NCBI GenBank assembly: GCA_963703175.1 | Contig: OY969794.1 | Coordinates: 1,302,001-1,366,000, forward strand | Direction of reading: 5' to 3' | Length of the DNA: 64,000 nucleotides | DNA from: VRUE01 sp963703175 | GTDB taxonomy: Bacteria; Actinomycetota; Thermoleophilia; Solirubrobacterales; 70-9 | Shown here: piece by piece, positions 32,966-42,291 of the stretch | How the letters are laid out: each line of letters begins with the position of its first letter | Numbering within the stretch: position 1 is the first letter of the stretch | The notes under the pieces: generated by a model | What the model was told of the DNA's origin: nothing | What the model saw: the letters and a program-made list of their open reading frames with translations, nothing else | Databases searched by the model: none | Translations under genes and position numbers: made by a program

Positions 32966-34098
32966 GCCACCCCAACGGGGACGAGCGCACGCGAAACCGC
33001 AAAAACCCGTCCCATACAAGGGTAATTGCGGTTTCGATCGATAGCCACCGAGCTCTCTTCTGGACGACGGTCTGCACCCTCCTCACCGCCTTCGCCCTGG
33101 CCCCGGTCCTGCTGTCGCACGACGTCTACAGCTACGTCGACTACGCCCGGCTCGGCGTCGTGCACGGCCTCGACCCCTACGTCCACCCGCCGGCAGCGGC
33201 GCCGTTCGACCCGGCCTACGCCCGCGTCACCTGGATCGACGCGACCAGCGCCTACGGACCGCTCTTCACGCTGGCGACCTATCCACTTGCCTGGTTGCCG
33301 GTCTGGCTGGCAGTGGCGGTGTTGAAGGCAACTGCGGCAGCTTCCATATTGGGCACCGCGTTACTCGTCGCGCGACTCGCGCCAAGCCGTGGCGTCTCCC
33401 CACTTGCTGCGGCAGCCTTCGTGGCCCTCAACCCGCTGGTCCTGATCCACGTGGTCGGCGGCGGCCACAACGACGGCCTGGCGATGCTGATGGCAACGAT
33501 CGGCATCGCCGCGATGCTCTCGGCCGGCAAGGCAAGCGCCGGCGCCGCCTTCATAGCCGCCTTCGCAATCAAGGCTCCAGCAGCCATAGCGGCGCCCTTC
33601 GCCCTGCTGAACGCCTCACGAATGGAGCCTTTTGTACCCCAGAGGGGACCAAAAGCTCCTTTCTCGCCGGTTGCGCGAATGCTCGTCGGCACCAGCGCGG
33701 CCGCGCTGGTGCTGGCAATCGCGGCCTTTGCCGCCTTCGGCTGGAACTGGCTGGATGCGATCGGCCTGGCGGGCGAAAACCAGCACCGCACCAGCCACCT
33801 GAGCGTCCCAATCACCTTCGCTCGGCTCACCGGAATGGACCCCACCGCCGTCCGCGCCGCGGCATTGGCTCTCTTCGCCGCCGTGTTCGCCTATCTCCTT
33901 ATAAGGACTTGGAAGGGCGCGGACTGGCTCCGCTGCGCCGCCTGGGCCTCCTTCGCCCTACTACTATCCACCGCCTGGCTCCTACCCTGGTACCTAATCT
34001 GGACCCTCCCCCTAGTAGCCCTTTCGAGAGATAGACCCCTTCAGCTCTTAACCCTCGCCCTGACCGCCTACCAGCTCCCCGCCCGGATGCCCTTCTAG
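32962..34098 (+). CDS. Polyprenol-phosphate mannosyltransferase-like membrane enzyme (GT-C, MptB/GT87-like)
   Basis: The 378-residue protein has about nine hydrophobic helices and an early luminal motif SHDVYSYVDYARLGVVHGLDPYV, typical of GT-C transferases that use lipid-linked mannose (Asp near the first loop). HVVGGGHNDGLAM and TWAWLLPWY-like segments follow. Family members build lipomannan or other surface glycans. TTG 32962 overlaps the PBP stop; a later start is possible because the first 20 residues are polar. It is clearly part of an envelope operon with the penicillin-binding protein. Confidence 0.7.
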   Translation: MSHPNGDERTRNRKNPSHTRVIAVSIDSHRALFWTTVCTLLTAFALAPVLLSHDVYSYVDYARLGVVHGLDPYVHPPAAAPFDPAYARVTWIDATSAYGPLFTLATYPLAWLPVWLAVAVLKATAAASILGTALLVARLAPSRGVSPLAAAAFVALNPLVLIHVVGGGHNDGLAMLMATIGIAAMLSAGKASAGAAFIAAFAIKAPAAIAAPFALLNASRMEPFVPQRGPKAPFSPVARMLVGTSAAALVLAIAAFAAFGWNWLDAIGLAGENQHRTSHLSVPITFARLTGMDPTAVRAAALALFAAVFAYLLIRTWKGADWLRCAAWASFALLLSTAWLLPWYLIWTLPLVALSRDRPLQLLTLALTAYQLPARMPF

Positions 34099-34111
34099 CG
34101 CTCCGATCTGA

Positions 34112-34226
34112 AGGGCAAGGGTGTCCCCCGAACCGGCGGATACTCAGAGCGACTGATCGGCGGCCAATTGAGCTTGAACGGCGACTCGTGCCGGTCGCGA
34201 GTCGGGGCGGGGGACACCCTTGCCCT
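34112..34226. repeat. 18-bp perfect inverted repeat between convergent genes
   Basis: Arms 34112-34129 and 34209-34226 pair perfectly around a 79-base interior that holds its own small hairpin (GACTCG/CGAGTC). The arm includes GGGTGTCCCC. It lies in the gap between two convergent stops, so it may terminate both transcripts, but the loop is far larger than in ordinary terminators. Confidence 0.72.
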
Positions 34227-34240
34227 CCCCCAACTGACGC

Positions 34241-35326
34241 CTAGAGAATCTCCGGCGTGTGAATCGGCGTCTCGCTGCGGTCAGGCGGACCTTCGGCCTG
34301 CTCCTCAGCCGAAGGATGGACGACGCCAGTAGGGATCGACCAACCCTCGCGTTTGCCGACCACCGTGACCAGGCCGACGTAGACCAGCTCGACCACGGTC
34401 AACACGCCGCGCACCGCGATCGCGATTAGCGAGCCGACCGCGAAGCTGTTGCCCACCGCCCCCTTGACCGCCCAGGCGAAAGCGGCGTCGCGGATGCCGA
34501 GCCCAGCGGGAGCGACCAAGGTGACGAGCGCCGCGACGTAGCCAACAGCCTGCGCCGAACCCACCGTCAGCACTTCACCGACGGTCAAGGGAATGGTCGT
34601 CACCGAGCGAGCGACGCAATACATCCCCACCGCGACCACGCCCCAGACGGCCGTATAGAAGAGGGCCATGACGATCACGCCGCGCATCGGCATCACCTCG
34701 GGGAGCGCTTCGCGACCGAAGGCGCGCAGCACACGATTGGCAAGGGGCCCGAAGACGCGCGGGTGCAGGACGAAGATCGCCAGCGGAATCAGCAGCAGCA
34801 CCGCCCAGCGCAACGGCTGGCCCTGCAAATCGGGATGGCTGATCAAGAAGTAGGCGGCGAAGGTGATCGCCGAAGTGGCGGAGATCGCCTGCTCGTAGAC
34901 GATGCTGGCAATCGTCACCCGCCTCTGCACGCCCGCTCGCTCGGAAAGCAGCACACGGCCCAGCACGTAGAGGACGCTCCCCGGAACGTAGCGCGCCAAC
35001 AGAGGCTGGCCCCAGGCGACCTGAGCCCGCCCATGCCCGATCCGGTAACCGAGGAAGCGCAGGATCAGGTCCCAGCCGAGCGCGCTGAGCGCGTAGAAGA
35101 GCGGCAGGACGAGGAAGGCCGGGATCAGCCAGAGGACGTGGAAGTGGACGCCCTTGTCCTGGATCTCCGACCACTGATTGATGACAGTGAGGACGAGGAA
35201 GCCGAAGATGACGACAGCGATGCCGAGCTGAATCGCAAGGCGGACCCGTTTGCTGCGGGGCGGCCGGGTGCCGAAGCGGGCGCCAGCTTCGCCGAGTCTA
35301 TGTAGGAGTGGTCGGTCCTCTGCCAC
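34241..35326 (-). CDS. Lysylphosphatidylglycerol-synthase-TM-like membrane protein
   Basis: The 361-residue integral membrane protein has about eight helices and the signatures YVPGSVLYVLGR and VAPAGLGIRDAAFAW, shared with the LPG_synthase_TM/UPF0104 family of flippase-like proteins. No soluble aminoacyl-transferase domain is attached. Cargo is unknown; a lipid or glycolipid is likely. GTG 35326 lies nine bases after TAAGGT, consistent with a leaderless start. Confidence 0.7.
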   Translation of the reverse strand: MAEDRPLLHRLGEAGARFGTRPPRSKRVRLAIQLGIAVVIFGFLVLTVINQWSEIQDKGVHFHVLWLIPAFLVLPLFYALSALGWDLILRFLGYRIGHGRAQVAWGQPLLARYVPGSVLYVLGRVLLSERAGVQRRVTIASIVYEQAISATSAITFAAYFLISHPDLQGQPLRWAVLLLIPLAIFVLHPRVFGPLANRVLRAFGREALPEVMPMRGVIVMALFYTAVWGVVAVGMYCVARSVTTIPLTVGEVLTVGSAQAVGYVAALVTLVAPAGLGIRDAAFAWAVKGAVGNSFAVGSLIAIAVRGVLTVVELVYVGLVTVVGKREGWSIPTGVVHPSAEEQAEGPPDRSETPIHTPEIL

Positions 35327-35390
35327 GTTTGTCGCACCTTAGTGAGATCAGGGGCTGCTACCCGAGACCCACAGCAGCGAGAATGGCTGC

Positions 35391-36392
35391 ATGGGCGAGT
35401 TCGAGCTGCACGAGCTGATCAGACAGAGGCTGCCGCCGTCTGGTCCGCAAGTGCGGGTCGGCAGCGGCGATGACGCCGCGATCACCGTGCCAGGCGGCGC
35501 CACTGCGACTTCGGTCGACGCGCTGGTAGAAGGCATCCACTTCAAACGGGAGTGGAGCAGCCTCCGGCAGATCGGCCGTAAGGCGCTGGCCGTTGCTCTT
35601 TCCGATCTGGCAGCGATGGGGGCCGGGCCGGGGGAGGCCTACGTCGTTCTCGGTGTCCCAGCCGACCTCGACGAGGAAGGCTGCCTCGAACTTCTCGACG
35701 GAATTGCGCTGCTGGCCAGGGAAACCGGCACGACCCTGGCTGGGGGCGACGTGACCCGCGCTCCGGCCCTGAGCTTGGCAATGACCGTAGTCGGCCACGC
35801 GCGGAGCGAGAGCGACTTGGTAACGCGGTCCGGCGCGCGCCCCGGCGACGCCCTTGTAGTCAGCGGCGAGATCGGTGGCGCTGCAGCCGGCCTCCTGCTT
35901 TTGGAAGCCGCCGAGGGAGCGCAGTCGTCGCATGTCGCCCATAGGGAAACAAGCGACGACCGCACCCAGTTGATCGCGCGACTGCTTGAACCAGTTCCGC
36001 GGCTGGATGCGGGACGAGCGCTCGCAGCCGCCGACGCCAGAGCGATGATCGACCTCAGCGACGGCCTCGGCGGCGACGCGGGACACGTCGCGAGGGCAAG
36101 CGGGGTCGGATTGAGGATCGACGCTGCAGCGCTACCGCTTGCCGCCGGTGTTACGGATGTGGCAAAAGCTACTGGCCGCGATCCGTTCGAGCTGGCGACG
36201 TCCGGGGGTGAAGACTACGAGCTGCTCGCGGCGCTGCCGCCCGAGCAGCTGGTCGCTGCAACTGCCGCCGTTGCGAAGCAAGGCGATGCAGGGCTGACCC
36301 AGATTGGCGAAGTCGTCGCCGGCGAAGGGGTCGAGATCAGGCTGCCTGGCGGCGGCTTGCTGGCGCCGAGAGGATTCGATCAGCTGAGCTGA
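35391..36392 (+). CDS. thiL: Thiamine-monophosphate kinase
   Basis: Phosphorylates thiamine phosphate to the active cofactor. The 333-residue protein (usual family size) has the ThiL pattern: GSGDDAAIT, SVDALVEGIHFKREW, KALAVALSDLAAMGAGP (metal/ATP-binding Asp), TLAGGDVTRAP, MIDLSDGLGGDAGH and SGGEDYELL. Its last 56 bases overlap a convergent small gene on the other strand. Confidence 0.92.
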   Translation: MGEFELHELIRQRLPPSGPQVRVGSGDDAAITVPGGATATSVDALVEGIHFKREWSSLRQIGRKALAVALSDLAAMGAGPGEAYVVLGVPADLDEEGCLELLDGIALLARETGTTLAGGDVTRAPALSLAMTVVGHARSESDLVTRSGARPGDALVVSGEIGGAAAGLLLLEAAEGAQSSHVAHRETSDDRTQLIARLLEPVPRLDAGRALAAADARAMIDLSDGLGGDAGHVARASGVGLRIDAAALPLAAGVTDVAKATGRDPFELATSGGEDYELLAALPPEQLVAATAAVAKQGDAGLTQIGEVVAGEGVEIRLPGGGLLAPRGFDQLS

Positions 36393-36513
36393 TTACGCTC
36401 CCGGTCAGCAACGCCCGCACACTTCTGCGGCGCAGCATTGCCTGCGCCACCAGCTCCGGCTGGGGCCGGTAGCTACCGCTCTCAACGAGGCTCTTCAGCT
36501 GTTGCTGCTCCAT
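36337..36513 (-). CDS. Small FlgM-like (anti-sigma-28-like) protein
   Basis: A 58-residue frame with a near-ideal ribosome site (AGGAG seven bases before ATG 36513). MEQQQLKSLVESGSYRPQPE followed by LVAQAMLRRR resembles the C-terminal sigma-binding helix region of FlgM (LKxxIxxGxYxxxxxxVAxAML). It lacks the usual N-terminal half (FlgM is about 90-100 residues). It overlaps the end of thiL antisense and lies about 100 bases from the divergent response-regulator gene. The FlgM link is by pattern only. Confidence 0.55.
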   Translation of the reverse strand: MEQQQLKSLVESGSYRPQPELVAQAMLRRRSVRALLTGSVISSADRILSAPASRRQAA

Positions 36514-36613
36514 TACTTTGCTCCTATCGGCTCACTGCCCAGGAACCTTAGTTCTTGGTACTCGCACATACGTCCAACGCTACGCATGGCGCCCGCAGAT
36601 TACCCTTGTGTTT

Positions 36614-37309
36614 ATGCCGAACGGGTCCACTCGGATATTGCTCGTCGACGATGAGCAGTCGTTGCAGACCCTGCTCAGCTATCCGCTGCGCAAGGACGGC
36701 TATCACGTCACCTCCGCTCTCGACGGCCGCGAAGCGCTCGAGCGCTTCAAAGAGGCGCGCTTCGATCTGGTCGTGCTTGACCTAATGCTGCCCAAGCTCG
36801 ACGGGGTTGAAGTCTGCCGCCAGCTACGTCGCCACAGCCAGGTGCCGATCATCATGCTGACGGCCAAAGGCAGCGAGACCGACAAGGTGGCGGGCCTCGA
36901 GGTCGGTGCGGACGACTACATCACCAAGCCCTTCTCGATGCGTGAGTTCCGCAGTCGCGTCAAGGCTGCCCTGCGGCGCTCGCGGATGGCGGTCGATCCG
37001 CCAGACGACGAGCCGATCGAGCACGCCGAGTTGAAGATCGACCCAGAGCGGCGCTCGGTGACCCTGCGCGACGAGGAGGTCGCCGCGACCTATGTTGAGT
37101 TCGAGATCCTCACTGCGCTCGCCCGCTCGCCGGGCAAGGTGCTCAGCCGCGAGACCCTTCTTGAGCACGTCTGGGGTGACTCCGACTACCGCGACCCGCG
37201 CACCGTCGACGTCCACATCCGCCACCTGCGGGAAAAGATCGAGACTGACCCCAAGCAGCCGGAGTATCTGTTCACGGTGCGCGGCGTCGGCTACCGCTTC
37301 CGCGAATGA
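36614..37309 (+). CDS. OmpR/PhoB-family response regulator
   Basis: The 231-residue protein has a receiver domain with acidic pair DDE (12-14), phospho-acceptor Asp56 in VVLDLMLPKLDG, Thr in MLTAKG and Lys in YITKPFS. A C-terminal winged helix follows (LLEHVWGDSDYRDPRTVDVH, LREKIE, VRGVGYRF). I start at ATG 36614; the frame extends upstream, but TACCCT seven bases before this ATG suggests a leaderless message. It overlaps the kinase gene (ATGA). Confidence 0.92.
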   Translation: MPNGSTRILLVDDEQSLQTLLSYPLRKDGYHVTSALDGREALERFKEARFDLVVLDLMLPKLDGVEVCRQLRRHSQVPIIMLTAKGSETDKVAGLEVGADDYITKPFSMREFRSRVKAALRRSRMAVDPPDDEPIEHAELKIDPERRSVTLRDEEVAATYVEFEILTALARSPGKVLSRETLLEHVWGDSDYRDPRTVDVHIRHLREKIETDPKQPEYLFTVRGVGYRFRE

Positions 37310-38364
37310 AGGTGCGCCGCTTCACTCCACTCGGCAGCAGGATCGCGACCGCGGCGCTGTCGATCGGAGCTGGGACGGCGGCGATCATTTACCTCTGGGT
37401 CGTCGTGATCGAAGGCCATGACGCCGTCGCGGGCCCGATCCTGATCGGCTCTTTCATAGCGCTCTTGATGGCGCTTGGCGTCGGCGTCTACGCGGCCCGG
37501 GACGCGGCGCGGCGGCTCAAGCGGATCGAGGATGCGGCGCGTGCCGTCGCCGACGGAGACTTCGCCGCCCGCATCCCGGTCGAATCCTTCGGTCTGCTGA
37601 ACCCGCTCGCTCGCACCTTCAACGAGATGCAGCGCCGCCTTGCCGAGCTCGACAGCGCCCGCAAGCAGTTCATCGCCAATGCCTCACACGAGCTGCGCAC
37701 GCCGATCTTCAGCCTCGGTGGCTTCGTCGAGCTGCTCGACGAAGAGGACCCGAGCCCTGAAGAGCGAGCCGAGTTCGTGCGCACGATGCGCCAGCAGATC
37801 GAGCGGCTGACCAAGCTCACCACCGACCTGCTCAATCTTTCTCAGCTCGACGCCGGCGGCATCGTGATGACGCTGAGCAGCGTCGACCTCAGCTCGCTCG
37901 CTCGTGACGTGGTCCGCGAGTTCGGCGCCCGCGCCGACCTGCGTGGCTCACGCCTGGAGCTGCGCACGCCGGATCGGCCGGTGATCGCGGTCGCCGACCC
38001 GGATCGGGTGCGGCAGATCATCCGTATCCTGCTTGACAATGCCCTTACCCACACTCCAGAGGGCACCAGCGTCACCGTGACCATCTACTCCGTCAACCAG
38101 CGTGCCGAGCTGACCGTCTCCGATGACGGCACCGGAATCCCCCAACGGGTCCAAAAGCGCATCTTTGAGCGCTTTTTCACCGCCGATTCCGCCGGGGGGT
38201 CTGGCCTCGGTCTGGCGATCGCGCGCGAGCTGGCGCAACGGATGGACGGTCGCATCGCGATCTCCTCCAGCCGCCGCTTCACCGCCTTCACGCTCGACCT
38301 GCCGCTGGCCCCTCCGGGGGCGCCAGTGGAAACCCTCGCCAACCCGGCGAAAGCACCCGCGTGA
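37306..38364 (+). CDS. Sensor histidine kinase
   Basis: The 352-residue kinase has two N-terminal helices with almost no extracellular part and a HAMP domain (ARRLKRIEDAARAVADGDFA). The dimerisation helix has the phospho-His (NASHELRTPI), and the ATP domain has LLDNALTHTP (N box), SDDGTGIP (G1) and GSGLGLAIA (G2). Partner of the overlapping response regulator. The very short sensor region suggests it senses the membrane or a partner protein, possibly the HtrA protease encoded next. Confidence 0.92.
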   Translation: MKVRRFTPLGSRIATAALSIGAGTAAIIYLWVVVIEGHDAVAGPILIGSFIALLMALGVGVYAARDAARRLKRIEDAARAVADGDFAARIPVESFGLLNPLARTFNEMQRRLAELDSARKQFIANASHELRTPIFSLGGFVELLDEEDPSPEERAEFVRTMRQQIERLTKLTTDLLNLSQLDAGGIVMTLSSVDLSSLARDVVREFGARADLRGSRLELRTPDRPVIAVADPDRVRQIIRILLDNALTHTPEGTSVTVTIYSVNQRAELTVSDDGTGIPQRVQKRIFERFFTADSAGGSGLGLAIARELAQRMDGRIAISSSRRFTAFTLDLPLAPPGAPVETLANPAKAPA

Positions 38365-39512
38365 GCAAGCGAAGCACCCTGCCAGCAGCGCTGCTGGCGC
38401 TGCTGCTCCTGGCGCTGCTCTCTGGCTGTGGGGGCGGCGCTGAGGACAGCTCAGAGCCGGGCGCTTCGGCGGCGGCGAAAACGACGACGCAGGTGGTCGT
38501 ACAGGCGGCAAGCGAGGGCTTCGACGCAGCCAAGGTCTATCGCGAAGCCGCTCCCGGTGTGGTCACGATCCGCTCGATCTTCGACGAAGGCGCGGCCGAA
38601 GGCTCGGGCTTCGTGCTCGACACCGATGGCCGAATCGTCACCAACGCACACGTCGTCACCGATGGCGAAGGCAGCGACCGCAAGGAAGCAAAGGTGGTCT
38701 ACGTCGAGTTCCCGGATCGCAACGTCCTCCCAGCGCACATAGTTGGCTTCGATCCCTTCGCCGACGTCGCCCTGCTGGAAGTAAAGCCCGACGGCTTCGA
38801 CCTGCACCCGCTGGAGCTCGGCGACGATCACAAATTGGTCGTCGGCCAATCAGTGGCGGCGATCGGCAGCCCGTTCGGCGAGCAGCAATCACTCTCGGTC
38901 GGAGTCGTCTCCGCGACCGAACGCTCGGTCGGGTCGCTGACCCAGTTCCAGATCGAGGGGGCGATCCAGACCGACGCCTCGATCAACCCCGGCAACTCGG
39001 GCGGCCCGCTGCTCGACGCCGGTGCCCGCGTTGTCGGCATCAACCAACAGATCGAGACCAACTCCGGAGCCAACGACGGTGTTGGCTTCGCAGTGCCGAT
39101 CTCCGCTGTGAAGCGCTCGCTGGCGCAGCTGAAACGCAATGGCAACACTGAGTACGCCTACATTGGCGTCTCCACCCAGGCGCTCTACCCGCAGCTCGCC
39201 GAAAAGCTCGGCCTCGATACCGACCACGGCAGCCTCCTGGCTGAAGTTGTTCCCGACGGCCCAGCCGATCAAGCGGGACTCAAGGGCGGCGACAAGAAGC
39301 TTCGCTTCCAGGGGATCCCTTACGAAACCGGCGGCGACACGATCCTCGCCGTGGACGGCCATGAGGTGATTCAGCCGGACGACCTCGCTCGCTACATCTC
39401 ATCTTTCCAGCCCGGTGATGAAGTGACCCTCGACGTCCTCCACGGCGGCGGCGAACGCGAGAAAATCGGCGTGACTTTGGGCAAACGGCCGCTTGCCGAA
39501 CCCGCCAGCTGA
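38361..39512 (+). CDS. HtrA/DegP-like serine protease with PDZ domain, probable lipoprotein
   Basis: The 383-residue envelope protease has a signal with a lipobox (LLSGC). A chymotrypsin-like domain carries His in TNAHVV, Asp in DPFADVALLEV and Ser in INPGNSGGPLL. A C-terminal PDZ domain follows (YAYIGVSTQALYP ... GPADQAGLKGGDKKL). GTG 38361 overlaps the kinase stop (GTGA). The three-gene operon points to an envelope-stress response. Confidence 0.9.
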   Translation: MSKRSTLPAALLALLLLALLSGCGGGAEDSSEPGASAAAKTTTQVVVQAASEGFDAAKVYREAAPGVVTIRSIFDEGAAEGSGFVLDTDGRIVTNAHVVTDGEGSDRKEAKVVYVEFPDRNVLPAHIVGFDPFADVALLEVKPDGFDLHPLELGDDHKLVVGQSVAAIGSPFGEQQSLSVGVVSATERSVGSLTQFQIEGAIQTDASINPGNSGGPLLDAGARVVGINQQIETNSGANDGVGFAVPISAVKRSLAQLKRNGNTEYAYIGVSTQALYPQLAEKLGLDTDHGSLLAEVVPDGPADQAGLKGGDKKLRFQGIPYETGGDTILAVDGHEVIQPDDLARYISSFQPGDEVTLDVLHGGGEREKIGVTLGKRPLAEPAS

Positions 39513-39557
39513 GCGGCCCGCCCGTCGTCCAACCGGCGTTGCCTGTAGAAATCGCCG

Positions 39558-40796
39558 ATGCTTCAAGAAGTCGCCCTCGGCCAGAAGTCCCTCTCCGACT
39601 ACACCCACATTGCTGGGAAAGAGTTGAGTGAACAGATCCGCGAGCTGGCCAAGCCGCTCGAGGGACAGCGTGTGCTCCATGTCAGCGCAACCGCATTTGG
39701 CGGCGGGGTCTCCGAGATCCTCTACACGATCGTGCCGCTGATGCGCGACGCCGGCATCGACGCCCACTGGCACGTGATCTTCGGCAAAGAGGAGTTCTTC
39801 AACGCGACCAAGCTCCTCCACAACTCGCTGCAGGGTGCCGAGGAGAGCCTCAGCGACGAGCAGTGGGCGGTGTTCGACGAAATCAACGCGATCAACGCCG
39901 ACGGCCTCAAAGGCGAGTGGGACACGATCATCGTTCACGACCCGCAGCCGATCGGCCTGCGGCGCGGCGCGCAAGAGAAGAGCCGCAACTGGGTCTGGCG
40001 CTGCCACATCGATCTCTCCGAGCCCAACCCGGCGCCAATCGCCCGGCTGCAGCCGTTGATCGAGGAGTACGACGCGACCGTCTGGCACATGCCCATCTAC
40101 GTGCCCAACGGCATGAACGGCCACAACGGCATCCGCATCATTCCGCCGGCGATCGATCCACTCTCGCCGAAGAACATGGCCTTCTCACCCGACGACGCCG
40201 CCTACGTCTGTAACCAGTTCGGCATCGACGTCGACCGGCCGTTAATAACCCAGGTCTCCCGATTCGACCCCTGGAAGGATCCGATGGGGGTGATCGATGC
40301 CTACCGCGACGTGACCGCACAGATGCCGGATGTGCAGCTGGCGCTGGTCGGCTCTATGGCGACCGACGACCCCGAGGGCTGGGACTTCTTCCAACAGACC
40401 GTCGAATACGCGGACGGCGACGAGGACATCAAGATCCTCAACAACCTCAACAACGTCGGCGCGATCGAGGTCAACGCTTTCCAGTCGCAGTCCGACGTCT
40501 GTCTGCAGAAGTCGACTCGCGAGGGCTTTGGACTGACCGTCACCGAGGCGCTTTGGAAGGGACGGCCGACGGTGGCCGGCAACGTCGGTGGCATCCCGCT
40601 GCAAATCGAGGATGGCACCAGCGGCTACCTCGTCAACTCGCCGGCCGAGTGCGCCCAGCGCTGCCTCGAGATTCTCGCCGATCCGGAACTGGGCAAGAGA
40701 CTTGGCAAAGCCGGCAAGGAACACGCCCGCCGCGAGTTCCTCTCGCCGCGCTTGCTGCGCGACTGGCTGCAACTACTCGGCGAACTCGACGAATAG
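39558..40796 (+). CDS. treT: Trehalose synthase, glycosyltransferase type (TreT-like)
   Basis: The 412-residue GT4 enzyme reads HVSATAFGGGVSEIL at the N-terminus, DTIIVHDPQPIGL, VWRCHIDLSEPN, SRFDPWKDPMGVIDAY, and the nucleotide-sugar site STREGFGLTVTEALWKGRP. These match TreT enzymes, which join an NDP-glucose and glucose into trehalose in one step. It is followed directly by otsA, so both trehalose routes lie side by side. A related GT4 specificity cannot be excluded. Confidence 0.85.
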   Translation: MLQEVALGQKSLSDYTHIAGKELSEQIRELAKPLEGQRVLHVSATAFGGGVSEILYTIVPLMRDAGIDAHWHVIFGKEEFFNATKLLHNSLQGAEESLSDEQWAVFDEINAINADGLKGEWDTIIVHDPQPIGLRRGAQEKSRNWVWRCHIDLSEPNPAPIARLQPLIEEYDATVWHMPIYVPNGMNGHNGIRIIPPAIDPLSPKNMAFSPDDAAYVCNQFGIDVDRPLITQVSRFDPWKDPMGVIDAYRDVTAQMPDVQLALVGSMATDDPEGWDFFQQTVEYADGDEDIKILNNLNNVGAIEVNAFQSQSDVCLQKSTREGFGLTVTEALWKGRPTVAGNVGGIPLQIEDGTSGYLVNSPAECAQRCLEILADPELGKRLGKAGKEHARREFLSPRLLRDWLQLLGELDE

Positions 40797-40827
40797 GCGA
40801 TTAGCGGGCGGGTAGGCTGAAGGGCCG

Positions 40828-42291
40828 ATGGCCGACTCCGATCCGCTGATCATCGTCTCCAACCGCGGGCCGGCGCAGTTCGAGCGCGACGAGGGCGGCG
40901 AGCGCACCGTGCGTCGCGGGGGTGGCGGCCTGGTGACGGCGCTTTCCGGCCTGGTCTCCCACCGCGAGGCGCTCTGGATCGCCTCGGCGATGACCGACGA
41001 GGACGTCGCCGTCTCCGAGGAGCGGGGCGGACCGGTCGAGCTCTCAATTGACGGGATCGATTACAAGGTGCTGTTGGTCGGCAGCGACCCCGACGCCTAC
41101 GACGGCTTCTACAACGTGATCGCCAACCCGATCCTCTGGTTCATCCAGCACTACCTCTGGGACCTCTCCAACGCTCCCGACATCCGCCAGCAGGAGCTCG
41201 ACGCCTGGGACTACGGCTACCAGGCAGTCAACAGCGACATCGCCCGCGCCGTGCTCGGCCAGATTGAGGGCCGTGAGCGGCCGCTGGTGATGCTCCACGA
41301 CTACCACCTCTACACCGCGCCGGGGATGATCCGCGCCGAGCGCCCGGATGCCTTCCTGCACCACTTCGTCCACATTCCCTGGTCCCAGCCGGACAGCTGG
41401 CGGATCCTGCCGGGGCGGATCCGCGAGGCGATCTTCCGCGGCATGCTCGCCAACGACATCATCGGCTTCCACACCCACGCCTACTGCATCAACTTCATCC
41501 GCTGCTGCGACGAACTGCTCGAGGTCGACGTCGACTACGACCAGTGTCTGGTGCGGCACGCCGGCGGCGAGACTCGCGCCCGCGCCTACCCGCTCTCGAT
41601 CGACGCCGAGCGGCTGCGGCGGGCGGCCGATTCGCCCGAGGTCGCCCAGTACGAGGGTGAGGTGATCGAGCGCCGGCGCGAGCACCTGATCATCCGCGTC
41701 GACCGCGCTGACCTCTCCAAGAACGTGCTGCGCGGCTTCACCGCCTTTGACACCTTCCTCACTCAGCACTCCGAGTTCCACGAGAAGGTCACCTTCATCG
41801 CCCACCTGCAGCCCTCGCGCCAGGACGTGCCCGAGTACGCCGAGTACCTGGAGAAAATCGAGGCGCTGGTCGCGGTCGTCAACCACCGCCACGGCACCAC
41901 CGACTGGATGCCGATCAACCTCAACATCTACGAGAACTTCCCCGAGGCGGTCGCCCGCTACAAGCACTTCGACCTGCTGATGGTCAACTCGCTCTTCGAC
42001 GGAATGAACTTGGTCGCCAAGGAGGCACCGGCCGTAAATACCCGCGACGGCGTCCTGATGCTCTCCGAGAACACCGGCTCGCATGAGGAGCTGGCCGACT
42101 GTGTCCTCTCGGTCAACCCCTTCGACATTCAGGAGCAGGCAGACGCGATCCACCGGGCGCTGACGATGGATCCCGAGGAGCGCAAGCTGCGGGCCCAGCA
42201 TCTGAAGGAGATCATCTACTCGCGCAACCCAGGCGACTGGGTCGACGACCAGCTGAAGGACATCGCCGAGTTGCGCGAGGCCGTAGCGTAG
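40828..42291 (+). CDS. otsA: Trehalose-6-phosphate synthase
   Basis: The 487-residue GT20 enzyme makes trehalose 6-phosphate from NDP-glucose and glucose 6-phosphate. Motifs: LIIVSNRGPAQFERDE, the RRGGGGLVTAL loop, HDYHLYTAPGMIR, HHFVHIPWSQPDSW, RVDRADLSKNVLRGF and VNSLFDGMNLVAKEAP. TAGGCT nine bases before the ATG suggests a leaderless message. No otsB phosphatase is in the window. A 22-bp inverted repeat begins at the base after the stop. Confidence 0.93.
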   Translation: MADSDPLIIVSNRGPAQFERDEGGERTVRRGGGGLVTALSGLVSHREALWIASAMTDEDVAVSEERGGPVELSIDGIDYKVLLVGSDPDAYDGFYNVIANPILWFIQHYLWDLSNAPDIRQQELDAWDYGYQAVNSDIARAVLGQIEGRERPLVMLHDYHLYTAPGMIRAERPDAFLHHFVHIPWSQPDSWRILPGRIREAIFRGMLANDIIGFHTHAYCINFIRCCDELLEVDVDYDQCLVRHAGGETRARAYPLSIDAERLRRAADSPEVAQYEGEVIERRREHLIIRVDRADLSKNVLRGFTAFDTFLTQHSEFHEKVTFIAHLQPSRQDVPEYAEYLEKIEALVAVVNHRHGTTDWMPINLNIYENFPEAVARYKHFDLLMVNSLFDGMNLVAKEAPAVNTRDGVLMLSENTGSHEELADCVLSVNPFDIQEQADAIHRALTMDPEERKLRAQHLKEIIYSRNPGDWVDDQLKDIAELREAVA

